This document shows, piece by piece, positions 16,855 to 26,199 of a stretch of 60,506 nt of DNA. Numbering within the stretch: position 1 is the stretch's first letter; every line of letters starts with the position of its first letter. Both the position numbers and the translations under genes were made by a program. Origin of the DNA: Gemmatimonas sp. (GTDB lineage Bacteria; Gemmatimonadota; Gemmatimonadetes; Gemmatimonadales; Gemmatimonadaceae); the NCBI GenBank assembly GCA_011390935.1, contig JAABRL010000011.1:6821-67326 (forward strand), in the 5' to 3' direction. Under the pieces are notes generated by a model that made no database searches, was not told the DNA's origin, and worked only from the letters and a program-made list of their open reading frames with translations.

Positions 16855-17294
16855 CACGCGCACGCCGCGGATTCACCCTGCTCGAGATCTCCATCGTGCT
16901 GGCCATCAGTGCGATCGCCGCACTGCTCGTGTTTCCGCAGTGGGTCGATCGCGGCGACGCCATCCTGGAACCACCCGCGCAGATGGCGACGTGGCTGATC
17001 TCGGCGCGTCAGCAGGCGATTGCCGCACGACAGACCGTCACGGTGATCGTTGATGCGCGGGCAGCGCGCCTGCACATGGACACGAGCGGATCCTCGGGGA
17101 GCGGCGAGTGGCGCAGCGGTGAGCTTTCGCGCGACATGATCGCGGCGTTCGAGCCACCGGGCACGCGCCACACATTCACGTTTCGCGCCACGGGTGCGGC
17201 GCGAGGCGACACGATCCACATGCGCACGCGCGACGGCCCGTGGCAGCTCACCATCGATCGGTGGAACGGCGAGGTGCTGCATGTGGCGCCGTGA
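16851..17294 (+). CDS. gspH: Type II secretion minor pseudopilin GspH-like
   Basis: 147 aa with a prepilin leader RRG|FTLLEISIVLAISAIAALLVFP (Glu+5 present). The C-terminal part fits GspH/FimT: AARQTVTVIVDARAARLHMD and a beta-rich tail. The ATG overlaps the gspF stop (ATGA). The assignment as H rather than I or J rests on order and the GspH-like tail. Confidence 0.82.
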   Translation: MTRARRGFTLLEISIVLAISAIAALLVFPQWVDRGDAILEPPAQMATWLISARQQAIAARQTVTVIVDARAARLHMDTSGSSGSGEWRSGELSRDMIAAFEPPGTRHTFTFRATGAARGDTIHMRTRDGPWQLTIDRWNGEVLHVAP

Positions 17295-17700
17295 CCGTGG
17301 TCGACCTAGGAGCCGGCGTGGCGTGTCGTTGTTCGAAGCGATAGCCGCACTGGCGATCGTCGGGGCCACCAGCGTCGGTGCGCTCGCCGTCGCCGGCGCC
17401 GGCGTGCGCACCGCCGGGCAGGCGCGACGGGTGCATGAGGTGCAAGCGCTCGTGCGCGAGCAGCTCGCTCGACTCGACCTGGCGCGTGACGAGGAGCTGC
17501 TCGTGCTCCCCGATTCGTTGGCGGCCGGACAGTTCGCCCCACCCTTCGACGAGTATCGGTGGCAGGCGGAGTCGCGTCCGGATCGCCGCTACGCCGGGTT
17601 GTTCACAATCGAGATCGTCGTCAGCTGGCCTGACGGCGCGTTCGCGACAACGTCCGCCATCTATCGCCGTCCGGTGATGCGTGTGCTGGAGGGCCCCTGA
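17281..17700 (+). CDS. gspI: Type II secretion minor pseudopilin GspI-like
   Basis: 139 aa from the ATG at 17281, overlapping gspH by 14 nt. Arg-rich leader then RRG|VSLFEAIAALAIVGATSVGALAVAG, a pilin N-helix with Glu+5. The body (VREQLARLDLARDEELL, YRWQAESRPDRRYAGLFTIEIVVSW) matches the usual GspI helix-plus-strand layout. Would help initiate the pseudopilus with J and K. Confidence 0.8.
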   Translation: MWRRDRGRPRSRRGVSLFEAIAALAIVGATSVGALAVAGAGVRTAGQARRVHEVQALVREQLARLDLARDEELLVLPDSLAAGQFAPPFDEYRWQAESRPDRRYAGLFTIEIVVSWPDGAFATTSAIYRRPVMRVLEGP

Positions 17701-18386
17701 TGCGCGCGCGTCGCGGCACATCCGTCCTCGAGCTGGTGGTCGCGCTCCTGGTCACGGGCGTTGTGGCGACCGCTGGCGCGCGTGCGTTCGAGCAGGTGAT
17801 CGCGCGTCGCGCGCAAGTGCTCGACGTCACCAGCAGCACGGAGCGCGACAGTGCACTGCGAGCGCTGCTGCACGAGTGGATCGACGGCGGAGTAACCGAC
17901 CCGCCCTTCGCCGAGGTGGCCCGCGAGCAGTTCATGCGCGAAGCGCGTGCGGTGCCTCGTGCCATGCGAGACCAGCTCCCGAGATTGAACAGCACCGCCT
18001 ACTCCGCGAGTGACGCGCTCTACTTCACGACACACGCGATCCCGTCTGTCGATGCTTCGACAACCCGCGTGCGTCTGTACATCGACGATGATCCGGACAC
18101 TCCTGAACGCGGACTCACGTTCGAGTACCGGGTGGGCCCAAGCCAGCCGCTGACGCGCGTGGAGCTCGATCCGTCCGTGCGGACCATGCGCGTCAGCTAT
18201 CTCGACGCCACCACGCAGCAGTGGCGATCGCTCATTCAGCTGGGCTCCGCAACGGCGCGCGCGGCGCGGCTGCAGCTCGGCGCGGACGACCCGAGTCGCT
18301 CGCGGCTGCTCGCGCTGCCACTGACCTTCCCGATCACGCAGAGTGCGGCGTCCGCGCGCAGCTCGGCCGACGTGGTGGTCCCATGA
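17700..18386 (+). CDS. gspJ: Type II secretion minor pseudopilin GspJ-like
   Basis: 228 aa with leader RRG|TSVLELVVALLVTGVVATAGARAFEQ (Glu+5). The rest is a larger beta-rich pilin head of GspJ size (LDVTSSTERDSALRALLHEWIDGG, GLTFEYRVG, MRVSYLDATTQQW). Start overlaps the previous stop as TGATG and the end overlaps gspK as ATGA. It also shows a FAEVAREQFMREA segment of unclear role. Confidence 0.78.
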   Translation: MRARRGTSVLELVVALLVTGVVATAGARAFEQVIARRAQVLDVTSSTERDSALRALLHEWIDGGVTDPPFAEVAREQFMREARAVPRAMRDQLPRLNSTAYSASDALYFTTHAIPSVDASTTRVRLYIDDDPDTPERGLTFEYRVGPSQPLTRVELDPSVRTMRVSYLDATTQQWRSLIQLGSATARAARLQLGADDPSRSRLLALPLTFPITQSAASARSSADVVVP

Positions 18387-19348
18387 CGACTGCGCGCTCG
18401 AATCGGCGCGGGGTGGCGCTGCTGGGTGCACTCTGGCTGGTGGCGATGATTGCCAGCGTGAGTGCGCAGTTCGCCGTCTCGGTGCGCGAGCGCCGGGCGT
18501 TGGGGCTGGTGGCCGCCGATGGCGCGCGCGATCACGCGGTGCTCACGGGCGCGCTTGCCACGCTGCAGGCGCAGCTGGAGACCGAGCTCCGGGTAAGCCC
18601 GCGACTCGTGCGCGGTGCCTCCCTCCTGATCGATCCCTGGCGTGATCTCGATGCCCGATTTGCCGACGGGCTCGTGGTGGGCGACGTGCCGGTGTCCGTG
18701 CGCGCGCTCGATCTCGGCACGGTCCGCAACGTGAATCTCGCGAGCGAGCTCGAGCTGCAGCTGTTGATCGCCGCGGTGCTTCGCGATGCACAGGTGGCAC
18801 GCGCGCTCGCACAGGCCATTCTCGACTGGCGTGATGCCGACACGCTACCGCGCGCGCTCGGTGGGGAGGCCGAGGCGTATGCAGCGGCCGGCCTGCTGGT
18901 GATGCCGAGCAATGCGTACGTTCAATCGATCGACGACCTGCGGCATGTGATCGGCATGACCCCGGAGCGACTCGAGGCCTTGCGCCCCTACCTCACGACG
19001 ATCGGCACCGTCTCGCGTGTCAATCTGAATGCCGCACCCGAACCGGTGCTGCGTACCTTGCCGGGTATGACAGAAGCACTGCTCGCACAGATCCTCGCCC
19101 TGCGCGCTGGTGGTCGTCGCATCGAATCGGTGCCGGCGCTGGTCGCAGCCAGTGGTGCGGCACCGCGAGGCAGCGCCGCCTCGGATGGCGTGACCCGACG
19201 GCTCACCGAGCTCACCACGCTCGAGGCGCGCGACGTGCTGGTGGAGCTGTCGGTTCGCGATCCCTTTCCGGGGCCGCCGGCACGACTGACGGCGGTGCTG
19301 CAGCGCGTCGATGATGGGTCGGTGCGCGTGGTCGAACGGCGATGGTAG
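18383..19348 (+). CDS. gspK: Type II secretion pseudopilin GspK
   Basis: 321 aa from the ATG at 18383. N-terminal RRG|VALLGALWLVAMIASVSAQFAVSVRERRALG lacks the +5 Glu, which is typical for GspK, the tip pseudopilin. The helical domain (LELQLLIAAVLRDAQVARALAQAILDWRDADTLPRALGGEAEAY) and the helix-hairpin-helix-like ending (SRVNLNAAPEPVLRTLPGMTEALLAQIL) match GspK. Confidence 0.9.
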   Translation: MTTARSNRRGVALLGALWLVAMIASVSAQFAVSVRERRALGLVAADGARDHAVLTGALATLQAQLETELRVSPRLVRGASLLIDPWRDLDARFADGLVVGDVPVSVRALDLGTVRNVNLASELELQLLIAAVLRDAQVARALAQAILDWRDADTLPRALGGEAEAYAAAGLLVMPSNAYVQSIDDLRHVIGMTPERLEALRPYLTTIGTVSRVNLNAAPEPVLRTLPGMTEALLAQILALRAGGRRIESVPALVAASGAAPRGSAASDGVTRRLTELTTLEARDVLVELSVRDPFPGPPARLTAVLQRVDDGSVRVVERRW

Positions 19349-20757
19349 CCATGCGTGCATCATCCCCCACCGTGCGCGCGCCCGTCGTTGGTGTCGCGCT
19401 GTCGGCGAGTCAGATGGTGACCACGTGGACGGCGCCCAATGGGACGCTCGACACGCGTGAGGTGCCCATTGACACTACCGGCGGTGATGTCTGGGTTTCG
19501 CTGCGTGACGGACTGCGTGCCGCGATCGATGGATGGCGCACGGCATGGCGCGACGGCGCGTGCACGGTGCGAATCGCACTGCTGCCGCCGCTCGTAGAGG
19601 TGCGCACCGTCTCATTGCCTCCGGTTTCGACGCAAGACGCCCAACGCCTGCTCGTGCGCGCCGCAGCCCGGCACTTCCTTTCCGCAACCGAGCCGGTCGC
19701 CGTGGGCGTCTCGACACCGGTCGGCGTGGAGGGAGATGGCGTCACACGGGTGGCCGCGGCGACTTCGATGCGACTGCTGCGCGCTCTGCGCGAAGCCGTG
19801 ACCACCGCGGGCGGCACGCTTGGTGATGTCGTGCCTGCACTCGCCGCGTGGTCGCTGGGCGAAGCGGCGCAACGTGGGCCACACGGCGTGATCGAGGTTG
19901 GGGAGCACCTCGTTGAGCTTGTGACGTGGCAGTATGCGGCGCCGATTGCCGTGCGTCGATTCGCACGCGCGGACGATCTGTCGGCGCTGCGTGAGGCATG
20001 CGCATCGCTCGATGGCCCGGTCGCGCTCGTTGCGACCGATGCGGAGGGGAGCCTCATCACCAGCGCACTCGCGCAGCGCGGGCTATCCATTACACCCGCG
20101 CACCCCGATGCACCAGCACAGGCCACGAGCAGCGCCGCCGCGAGAGCCGCGTGGCGCTTGGCCACCGTGCCGTGGATCCCGAACGCCGAGGGGCTTCCGC
20201 TCACGTTGTCCGATCGTGCGCACGATGCGTCGTCGCGCTCCGCGGCGCTCTCGCGCACCTCACGGGGCCGCGTGTTGGTGGCCACGGGCCTCTTGCTGCT
20301 CGCTGCGGCCGGTGTGTATCGCGTGGGCATCGTGCGCGAGCTGCAGGCGGTACGCGCCGAACGCGCGGCGATGGCACCCGCGCTCGACTCGCTCGGCTTG
20401 CGCGCCCGCGCGAATGATCCGCTCGCGGTGGAACGCGCGGTGCACGCGGCGGCCCGAACGGCCGTGCCGTGGGCACGCATCATGGCCACGCTCGGTGTGA
20501 CCTTGCCGCGCGATGCCCATCTGCTCGGCGTACGCGCCATGGGCGACACCATCGAACTCGACGGTGCTGCGCGCGACGCGGGCGCAGTCTTCGCAGCGCT
20601 GGAGCAGGCGCGCTTCACCGAACTCTCCGCGGCCGCCCCGGTGCGGCGCGAGCGCAGCGCGAACGGCGACGTGACCGAACGCTTCACCTTCCGCGCGCGT
20701 GTGCCGCAGCGCCGTGCACGTACGCCGAGCCCGCGCGTGGCAGAGGGCACACCATGA
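19342..20757 (+). CDS. gspL: GspL-like protein (PilM-like cytoplasmic domain plus membrane anchor)
   Basis: 471 aa; ATG at 19342 or 19351. The first ~300 residues resemble the actin-like cytoplasmic domain of GspL/PilM (VVGVALSASQMVTTW, LPPLVEVRTVSLPPVSTQDAQRLLVRAAARHFL). One membrane helix follows (VLVATGLLLLAAAGVYRVGIV, about 310-330), then a periplasmic ferredoxin-like part with a coiled start. It should couple the GspE ATPase to the membrane platform. Identity rests on fold pattern and position between gspK and gspM. Confidence 0.75.
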   Translation: MVAMRASSPTVRAPVVGVALSASQMVTTWTAPNGTLDTREVPIDTTGGDVWVSLRDGLRAAIDGWRTAWRDGACTVRIALLPPLVEVRTVSLPPVSTQDAQRLLVRAAARHFLSATEPVAVGVSTPVGVEGDGVTRVAAATSMRLLRALREAVTTAGGTLGDVVPALAAWSLGEAAQRGPHGVIEVGEHLVELVTWQYAAPIAVRRFARADDLSALREACASLDGPVALVATDAEGSLITSALAQRGLSITPAHPDAPAQATSSAAARAAWRLATVPWIPNAEGLPLTLSDRAHDASSRSAALSRTSRGRVLVATGLLLLAAAGVYRVGIVRELQAVRAERAAMAPALDSLGLRARANDPLAVERAVHAAARTAVPWARIMATLGVTLPRDAHLLGVRAMGDTIELDGAARDAGAVFAALEQARFTELSAAAPVRRERSANGDVTERFTFRARVPQRRARTPSPRVAEGTP

Positions 20758-21338
20758 CCCGCTGGCTCCAACAGCTCTCGGTACGCGATCGACGCGCGCT
20801 CACGATCGGCGCGTGGATCGTGCTGCCCGCGCTGTTCCTGGCGCTCGTGGTGCGCCCTGCCGTGGCCCAGTTGAACGAGCTGCGCGACACGTTGGCGGCT
20901 GAGCGACTGCTGCTGACGCGTGAACGCGCCGCGCTCGCTGACGTACGCGCCGTGGACAACGCCACCGAGCGCGAACGTCCCGTCGCCGAACGTCTGTTCA
21001 GCGGTCGCGATGACGTGATCGCCACGGCCGCGCTCGCTGCGTACGTGGGCGACGTCGCCGAGTCGCACGAGGTGTGGGTGCAGTCGGCGACCACGCTCGA
21101 TGCGCTGCGTGATGCATCCGGCCTTCGGCGGTTGCGTGTGTCCGTGCGTGCCGAGGGCGATATTGCCGGTGTGGTGCGTCTGCTCGACGCGCTCGACCGC
21201 GGTCGCTATCTGGTCAGGGTGGATGATCTCGACATCGCGGTCACGCCGGCAGAGCGCAGCACGGACGGGTCGGAGCCGCTGGTGGTGCGCGCCACCGTCA
21301 CCGGATTTGCCGGCCCGCACGTGGAGGGGGCGCCATGA
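20754..21338 (+). CDS. gspM: GspM-like inner-membrane protein
   Basis: 194 aa. Short cytoplasmic N-terminus (WLQQLSVRDRRALTIGA), one membrane helix (about 17-35), a coiled segment (LNELRDTLAAERLLLTRERAAL) and a ferredoxin-like periplasmic domain (LRRLRVSVRAEGDIAGVVRLLDALDRGRYLVRVDDLDI). This is the standard GspM/PilO layout. ATGA overlap with gspL; overlaps the next gene too. Confidence 0.82.
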   Translation: MTRWLQQLSVRDRRALTIGAWIVLPALFLALVVRPAVAQLNELRDTLAAERLLLTRERAALADVRAVDNATERERPVAERLFSGRDDVIATAALAAYVGDVAESHEVWVQSATTLDALRDASGLRRLRVSVRAEGDIAGVVRLLDALDRGRYLVRVDDLDIAVTPAERSTDGSEPLVVRATVTGFAGPHVEGAP

Positions 21339-21865
21339 GTCGCCGTGCCTGGCCCGATCAACTCGCCACGCTCGCGTTCGGCCTCGCCGTGGTGGCCTTC
21401 GCTTGGGCGATTGTCGATGCCGTCCGCCTTGCCCCAGCGGGCGACGGGGTGCCGCCGAACGGCGAAACGACACGCAACATCGGGAACGCCGGGAACACGC
21501 GGGACACCACACCGCTCCCGGATATCGGTGTGGCCGTGTCACGCAACGTGTTCTCACCAGCGCGTCGTGCGCCCGCTGTGCCGTATCGCCTGTTGGTGGC
21601 CGATGTTGCCACGGCGATGACGGGAGAGGGCATGGACCGTGATCGCGTTGATCCCGTTGTGCTTGGCACCGCCGTGGGCGTGAATGGCAGCAGCTTCGCC
21701 ATGTGTTCCTACGACGATGCGCCGGCCGTGGTGGTGCGCGTGGGCGATCAGCTTGGCCCCTACACGGTTGTGAGCATCGCCCGCGGTCGCGTAGTCTTTC
21801 GTGACGTCGAGGGCAACCGCCTCGAAGTCGAGTCCCCGACGTCCCCCGATGGAGACCTGCCATGA
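21335..21865 (+). CDS. gspC: GspC-like protein lacking a PDZ domain
   Basis: 176 aa: one N-terminal membrane helix (about 8-30), a disordered linker, then a homology-region-like domain (VSRNVFSPARR, VLGTAVGVNGSSFAMCSYDD, VGDQLGPYTVVSIARGRVVF) like the HR domain of GspC or PilP, which contacts the secretin. Canonical GspC is longer, with a C-terminal PDZ or coiled-coil. GspC is a role inference from position before gspD. Confidence 0.72.
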   Translation: MSRRAWPDQLATLAFGLAVVAFAWAIVDAVRLAPAGDGVPPNGETTRNIGNAGNTRDTTPLPDIGVAVSRNVFSPARRAPAVPYRLLVADVATAMTGEGMDRDRVDPVVLGTAVGVNGSSFAMCSYDDAPAVVVRVGDQLGPYTVVSIARGRVVFRDVEGNRLEVESPTSPDGDLP

Positions 21866-23565
21866 CGCTTCCGGTTCGGGTCAGCGTACCGCACCGATCC
21901 GCTGCCGCTGTTGTCGTATCGAGACACGTGCTGCTGCTCTGCAGTGCGCTGATGGCGGGCGGCCTCGCGCCCCTCTCACTCGCCGCGCAGCGCACGCCCG
22001 CGCGCGACAGTGCGGCCGTGCGCCGTGCGCCCGATGGTATGGTGCTCGACTTCGTGGAGCAGGATGTCTCGGTGGTGTTGCGGGCGATCGCTGAGGCCGG
22101 CGGGTTGAGCGTCACGCTGAGCAACATGCCGTCGGCGCTCGTGACACTGCGACTGCAGCAACCCGCGTCCCGCGACGCGGCGCTGGATGCGTTGCGCGCT
22201 GTAGCGGAAGGCCACGGCATCACGCTCACCGAAGGCAGCGCGGTGATTCGTCTGGTGGGTCCGCCGCGCACGCCGATCACGCCTCCGCGCGCGCAACCGC
22301 GTGAGCTCAACCTGTACACCGTGCGCCTGCGACACACGACCGCCGCGGCCATCGCGCCGCTGCTCATGAATGTGCTCACGGGCACCGGCAGTCCTGGCGG
22401 CGCATCGCGCGGCAGCAGCTCACCGATTGGGCGCATTCAGGATGTGCAGCGTGGTCCAGGTGGTGTGGCGCCGTCGCCTGCACAGGCCAACACGGCCAGT
22501 CCCAACGCGTTCGTGATCCGCGACGGCAGCGGCGTGGTACTGGGCCAGCAGCTGCCCGGCGGAGGAGGTGCGGGTGCCTTTACCGACATTCGCATTGTGG
22601 CCGATGATGCCACGAACTCGCTGGTGGTGCGCGCCACAGAAGAAGACTTCGAGGCTGTGACGCAGCTGGTGCACTCACTCGACCTTCGACCGCTGCAGGT
22701 GCTGATCGAGGTCACGATCGCCCAGGTGGAGCGCAGCGGCGATCTGACGCTGGGCGTCTCGGGCACGGCGACCCGGCGCGAGGGCGCCAACGCCGGCGAC
22801 ACGCTGGGGCGCCTGCCGGGCGCCGGCACCGCGCGCGATTTCGTGGCCATGCTCACGGGCGGGCGTGGCACAGTGGACTTCGATCTGGCCATCAATGCGC
22901 TGCAGACGCGCGGCAATGTGCGCCTGCTCGCGCTGCCGGTGATCATTGCGCAGAACAATCGCGAGGCCACGCTGAACGTGGGATCGAGCGTACCGTTCGT
23001 GCAGGTGTCGCAGCAGGGCGGCTTCGATCCGCTGGCGCGTGTACAAACGGTGCAGTATCTGCCGGTGGGCAAGCAGCTCACCATTCTCCCCACGATCAAC
23101 GCCGATGGCTACGTGAACATGGAGGTGGTGCAGACCAACGATGACGTCACCAACAATCTCCTGTTCGATGCGCCGATCATCAATCAGCGTCAGGCACAGA
23201 CCTCGGTGTTCGTGCGCAACGGCCAGACCACGGTGATCGGCGGACTGACCGACAACAGCACCGAGGAATCGTCGGCGGGCGTGCCGTTCCTGAGTCGCAT
23301 TCCGCTCATTGGCTGGCTGTTCGGCAATACGCGCCGCAGCACGCGCACGACCGAACTGTTCCTGTTCCTTACGCCGCACATCGTGTCGAGCGATGAAGAT
23401 GTGGACCGGCTGCGCGAATCGGTGCGCAGCGCGAACCCATCGCTGCGCGAGGTGCCCGTGGAAGGTCGGCTGGTGCCGCGTGTCGATACGATGCCGCCGC
23501 GCACACCGGTACCGCCCGACACGCTTGACACTGCACGCGAGATGATCTCGCACCGTTCGCCGTGA
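21862..23565 (+). CDS. gspD: Type II secretion secretin GspD (short form)
   Basis: 567 aa with a signal peptide ending near SLAAQ (residue ~47). An N0-like domain (about 58-133), one N1-type domain with a Gly/Ser-rich insert (about 150-270) and a C-terminal secretin domain (about 280-520; VPFVQVSQQGGF, RNGQTTVIGGLTDNSTEESSAGVPFLSRIPLIGWLFGNT, ELFLFLTPHIV). It forms the outer-membrane channel. Canonical GspD has three N1-type repeats; I see only one, making this secretin short. No pilotin gene lies next to it. Confidence 0.92.
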   Translation: MTLPVRVSVPHRSAAAVVVSRHVLLLCSALMAGGLAPLSLAAQRTPARDSAAVRRAPDGMVLDFVEQDVSVVLRAIAEAGGLSVTLSNMPSALVTLRLQQPASRDAALDALRAVAEGHGITLTEGSAVIRLVGPPRTPITPPRAQPRELNLYTVRLRHTTAAAIAPLLMNVLTGTGSPGGASRGSSSPIGRIQDVQRGPGGVAPSPAQANTASPNAFVIRDGSGVVLGQQLPGGGGAGAFTDIRIVADDATNSLVVRATEEDFEAVTQLVHSLDLRPLQVLIEVTIAQVERSGDLTLGVSGTATRREGANAGDTLGRLPGAGTARDFVAMLTGGRGTVDFDLAINALQTRGNVRLLALPVIIAQNNREATLNVGSSVPFVQVSQQGGFDPLARVQTVQYLPVGKQLTILPTINADGYVNMEVVQTNDDVTNNLLFDAPIINQRQAQTSVFVRNGQTTVIGGLTDNSTEESSAGVPFLSRIPLIGWLFGNTRRSTRTTELFLFLTPHIVSSDEDVDRLRESVRSANPSLREVPVEGRLVPRVDTMPPRTPVPPDTLDTAREMISHRSP

Positions 23566-25106
23566 TGCCCACGACCGCCCTGCGCGCTGGCGCCGAACTC
23601 GCGTCCGTGGAGCGCCTCTCCGAGGCGTTCAGCGGCGACTGGCTCGAGCAGCAGGGCGTACTGCCGCTGCGACATGAGGAGGGCGTGCTGCTGGTGGGAA
23701 CGTGGCGCGATGCACCCGATCCGCTCGCCCTCGATGAACTCCGCCTGGCGCTTCGTGCGCCGGTGACGCTGCAACGCTTCGCGGAGAGCGATTTGCGCGC
23801 CGCGATTCGTCGTGTGTACAGCAGGGCGTCAAGCACGGCCGAAGGCGTGATCGCCGGGCTCGCGGATGATGTCGGTCCCACGTCGGCCCGCAGTGGGGAG
23901 AGCGGCGCCATCGGCGAACTCGCGCTCGACGATCTGGTGCATCTGGCCAATGAGGCGCCCGTAGTGCGCCTCGTGAATCTGCTTGTACTCGAAGCGCTCG
24001 ATGCGCGCGCGTCTGATGTGCACCTCGAGGCGTTCAGCGACGGACTGCAGGTGCGCTACCGGGTGGACGGTGTGCTGCAACCCGCGCCGTCCCCGCCGCC
24101 TCGCCTCACGGCGGCAATCGTGAGCCGACTCAAGATCATGGCCGACCTCGACATCGCCGAGCGACGGCTGCCGCAGGATGGACGCATTCGGCTGCGCCTG
24201 CAGGATCGGCAGGTAGATGTGCGCGTGTCTACCGTGCCCACGTTGCACGGCGAGAGTGTGGTACTGCGACTGCTCGATCGCGAACGCGGCCGGCGGGCGT
24301 TGGGCGAGATGGGCATGGACGCACCCATGTTGGCGCAGCTGCGCGAGATCATTGCGCGCCCCTTCGGCATCGTGCTCGTCACCGGCCCCACGGGCTCGGG
24401 AAAGACGACCACGCTCTACGCAGCCATCGAATCGCTGCGCAGCGGGCGCGAGAAGATTCTCACCGTGGAAGATCCGGTCGAGTACGAGCTGCCCGGCGTG
24501 CCGCAGGTGCCAGTGAACGAGAAGGTCGGCGTGACGTTTGCGTCGGCACTACGCGCGCTGTTGCGTCAGGATCCCGACATTCTGCTCGTGGGTGAGATCC
24601 GCGATCCCGAGACGGCGCAGGTGGCCACGCAAGCCGCGCTCACTGGGCATCTGGTGCTGAGCACGCTGCATACGAATGATGCGCCCGGTGCGATCACACG
24701 ACTGCTCGATCTCGGGGTGCCGCCGTATCTGGTGGCGGGTACGCTCGAGGCGGTGCTGGCGCAGCGGCTGGTGCGGGTGCTGTGCGAGCGGTGCCGCCGC
24801 ACCGGACCGGCGGATCCGGCGATGCTGCGTCGCGCGGGCGTGCAGCCCCCCATGAGCGACGTGCTCTGGCATGCGGTGGGGTGCACGCACTGCCGAAACA
24901 CCGGCTACCGCGGACGCCAGGGCATTTTCGAGTTGCTGGCGATGAGCGATGCACTGCGCGAACTCACGCAACACCACGGCAGTGTGGACCGACTACGCCT
25001 CGCGGCGTCGCAGGAAGGGATGCGTACGCTGCGCGACGATGCCTGGCGACTCGTGCGCGATGGGGTGACGACACTCGAGGAACTGCTGCGCGTGACGCCC
25101 GCGTAG
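23565..25106 (+). CDS. gspE: Type II secretion ATPase GspE
   Basis: 513 aa from the ATG at 23565 (TGATG overlap with gspD; a GTG at 23562 is also possible). N-terminal T2SSE_N-like region, then the ATPase: Walker A TGPTGSGKTTT with Lys280, Asp box VEDPVEYELPGVPQV, Walker B LLVGEIRDPETA, His box TGHLVLSTLHTND. A tetracysteine zinc site follows (CERCRRTG, CTHCRNTGYRGRQGIFE). It powers pseudopilus assembly. Placing E last in the operon is unusual. No prepilin peptidase (GspO) is in the window. Confidence 0.95.
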   Translation: MPTTALRAGAELASVERLSEAFSGDWLEQQGVLPLRHEEGVLLVGTWRDAPDPLALDELRLALRAPVTLQRFAESDLRAAIRRVYSRASSTAEGVIAGLADDVGPTSARSGESGAIGELALDDLVHLANEAPVVRLVNLLVLEALDARASDVHLEAFSDGLQVRYRVDGVLQPAPSPPPRLTAAIVSRLKIMADLDIAERRLPQDGRIRLRLQDRQVDVRVSTVPTLHGESVVLRLLDRERGRRALGEMGMDAPMLAQLREIIARPFGIVLVTGPTGSGKTTTLYAAIESLRSGREKILTVEDPVEYELPGVPQVPVNEKVGVTFASALRALLRQDPDILLVGEIRDPETAQVATQAALTGHLVLSTLHTNDAPGAITRLLDLGVPPYLVAGTLEAVLAQRLVRVLCERCRRTGPADPAMLRRAGVQPPMSDVLWHAVGCTHCRNTGYRGRQGIFELLAMSDALRELTQHHGSVDRLRLAASQEGMRTLRDDAWRLVRDGVTTLEELLRVTPA

Positions 25107-25147
25107 CACGATGCCGCACGCCGTCTGTTGCTGACACCGCGTGCTAC
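25103..25147. terminator. Inverted repeat covering both stop codons of convergent genes
   Basis: GTAGCACG (25103-25110) is matched by CGTGCTAC (25140-25147), with about 29 nt between. Each arm contains the TAG stop of one of the two convergent genes (gspE and the luciferase-like monooxygenase). It probably acts as a weak bidirectional terminator; there is no T tract. Confidence 0.4.
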
Positions 25148-26187
25148 CCCGACGACGACACACCGACCGCCTTCCGCACCTCCGGCGCCACCACCGTACC
25201 GAACAGTTCGATGCTGCGCATGATGTCCGCATGCGCCATCGGTCCCACGCTGAACTGGATCAGCAGTCGATCGAGCCCGAACAGCTCGTGTTCGTACAGA
25301 ATCTTGTCCACCACCTGCGCTGGCGAGCCCACGAACAGCGCCCCGTCCGGGCTGCGTTCGGCGTCGAACTGCGCGCGCGTGGGTGGCGGCCAGCCGCGTT
25401 CGCGCCCGATGCGTCCCATCGCCTCGAGATACGGCGGAAACGCCAGATCTGCCGCCCGCTGTGACGTCTCGGCGATAAAGCCGTGCGAGTTGATGCTCAG
25501 CCGCCGAGCAGACACGGGGTGACCTGCATGCGACAGCGCTCGCCGATACACCTCGGCGAACGGCGTGAAGCGTGCCGGCGCGCCACCAATGATCGCAATC
25601 GCCAGCGGCAGGCCGAGCATGCCGGCTCGCGCGACCGATTGCGGAGTGCCGCCCACGGCAATCCAGATCGGCAAGCGCTCCTGCACGGGGCGTGGATACA
25701 CGCCGCGATCCTCGATCGAGCGCCGCAGCGTGCCGTCCCAAGAAATGTGCTCCTGCTCTCGCAGCGCCAGCAGCAGCCGCAGCTTTTCGTCGAATGCCGC
25801 GTCATACTGCTCGAGATCGGGACCGAAGAGCGGATAGCTCTCGATGAAGCTGCCGCGGCCGGCAATGATCTCGGCGCGCCCATTCGACAGCTGATCGATG
25901 GTGGCGAACTGCTGAAACACCCGCACCGGATCATCGCTGCTGAGCACGGTGACCGCGCTCGTGAGTTTGATGCGCGAGGTGCGCATGGCCGCCGCCGCCA
26001 ACACGATCGCGGGGGCTGATACCGCATAGTCGGCACGATGATGCTCGCCCACGCCGAACACATCGAGCCCCACCTGATCGGCGAGCACGATCTCTTGTAC
26101 CAGATCACGCGTGCGCTGCGCGGCGACTGCCGGATTGTGCACGGCACGCGGATCGGTCTCGCCGAACGAATAGATCCCCAGTTCCAT
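25144..26187 (-). CDS. LLM class flavin-dependent oxidoreductase
   Basis: 347 aa, the full length of the bacterial luciferase-like TIM-barrel family. N-terminal [10 protein letters not shown], the GEHHRADY block, [39 protein letters not shown] and [16 protein letters not shown] are typical of the single-component or F420/FMN-using members. Substrate unknown. It lies 12 bp after the sulfurtransferase on the same strand and is probably cotranscribed with it. Confidence 0.9.
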   Translation of the reverse strand: MELGIYSFGETDPRAVHNPAVAAQRTRDLVQEIVLADQVGLDVFGVGEHHRADYAVSAPAIVLAAAAMRTSRIKLTSAVTVLSSDDPVRVFQQFATIDQLSNGRAEIIAGRGSFIESYPLFGPDLEQYDAAFDEKLRLLLALREQEHISWDGTLRRSIEDRGVYPRPVQERLPIWIAVGGTPQSVARAGMLGLPLAIAIIGGAPARFTPFAEVYRRALSHAGHPVSARRLSINSHGFIAETSQRAADLAFPPYLEAMGRIGRERGWPPPTRAQFDAERSPDGALFVGSPAQVVDKILYEHELFGLDRLLIQFSVGPMAHADIMRSIELFGTVVAPEVRKAVGVSSSG

Positions 26188-26199
26188 AGGGCGCGCCGC

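Noticed and set aside
19410..22436. A 1008-codon open frame on the minus strand, antisense to gspL, gspM, gspC and gspD
   Set aside because: It is opposite four well-supported overlapping genes. Its translation is Arg/Ser/Ala-rich with no domain, as expected for antisense frames in high-GC DNA.
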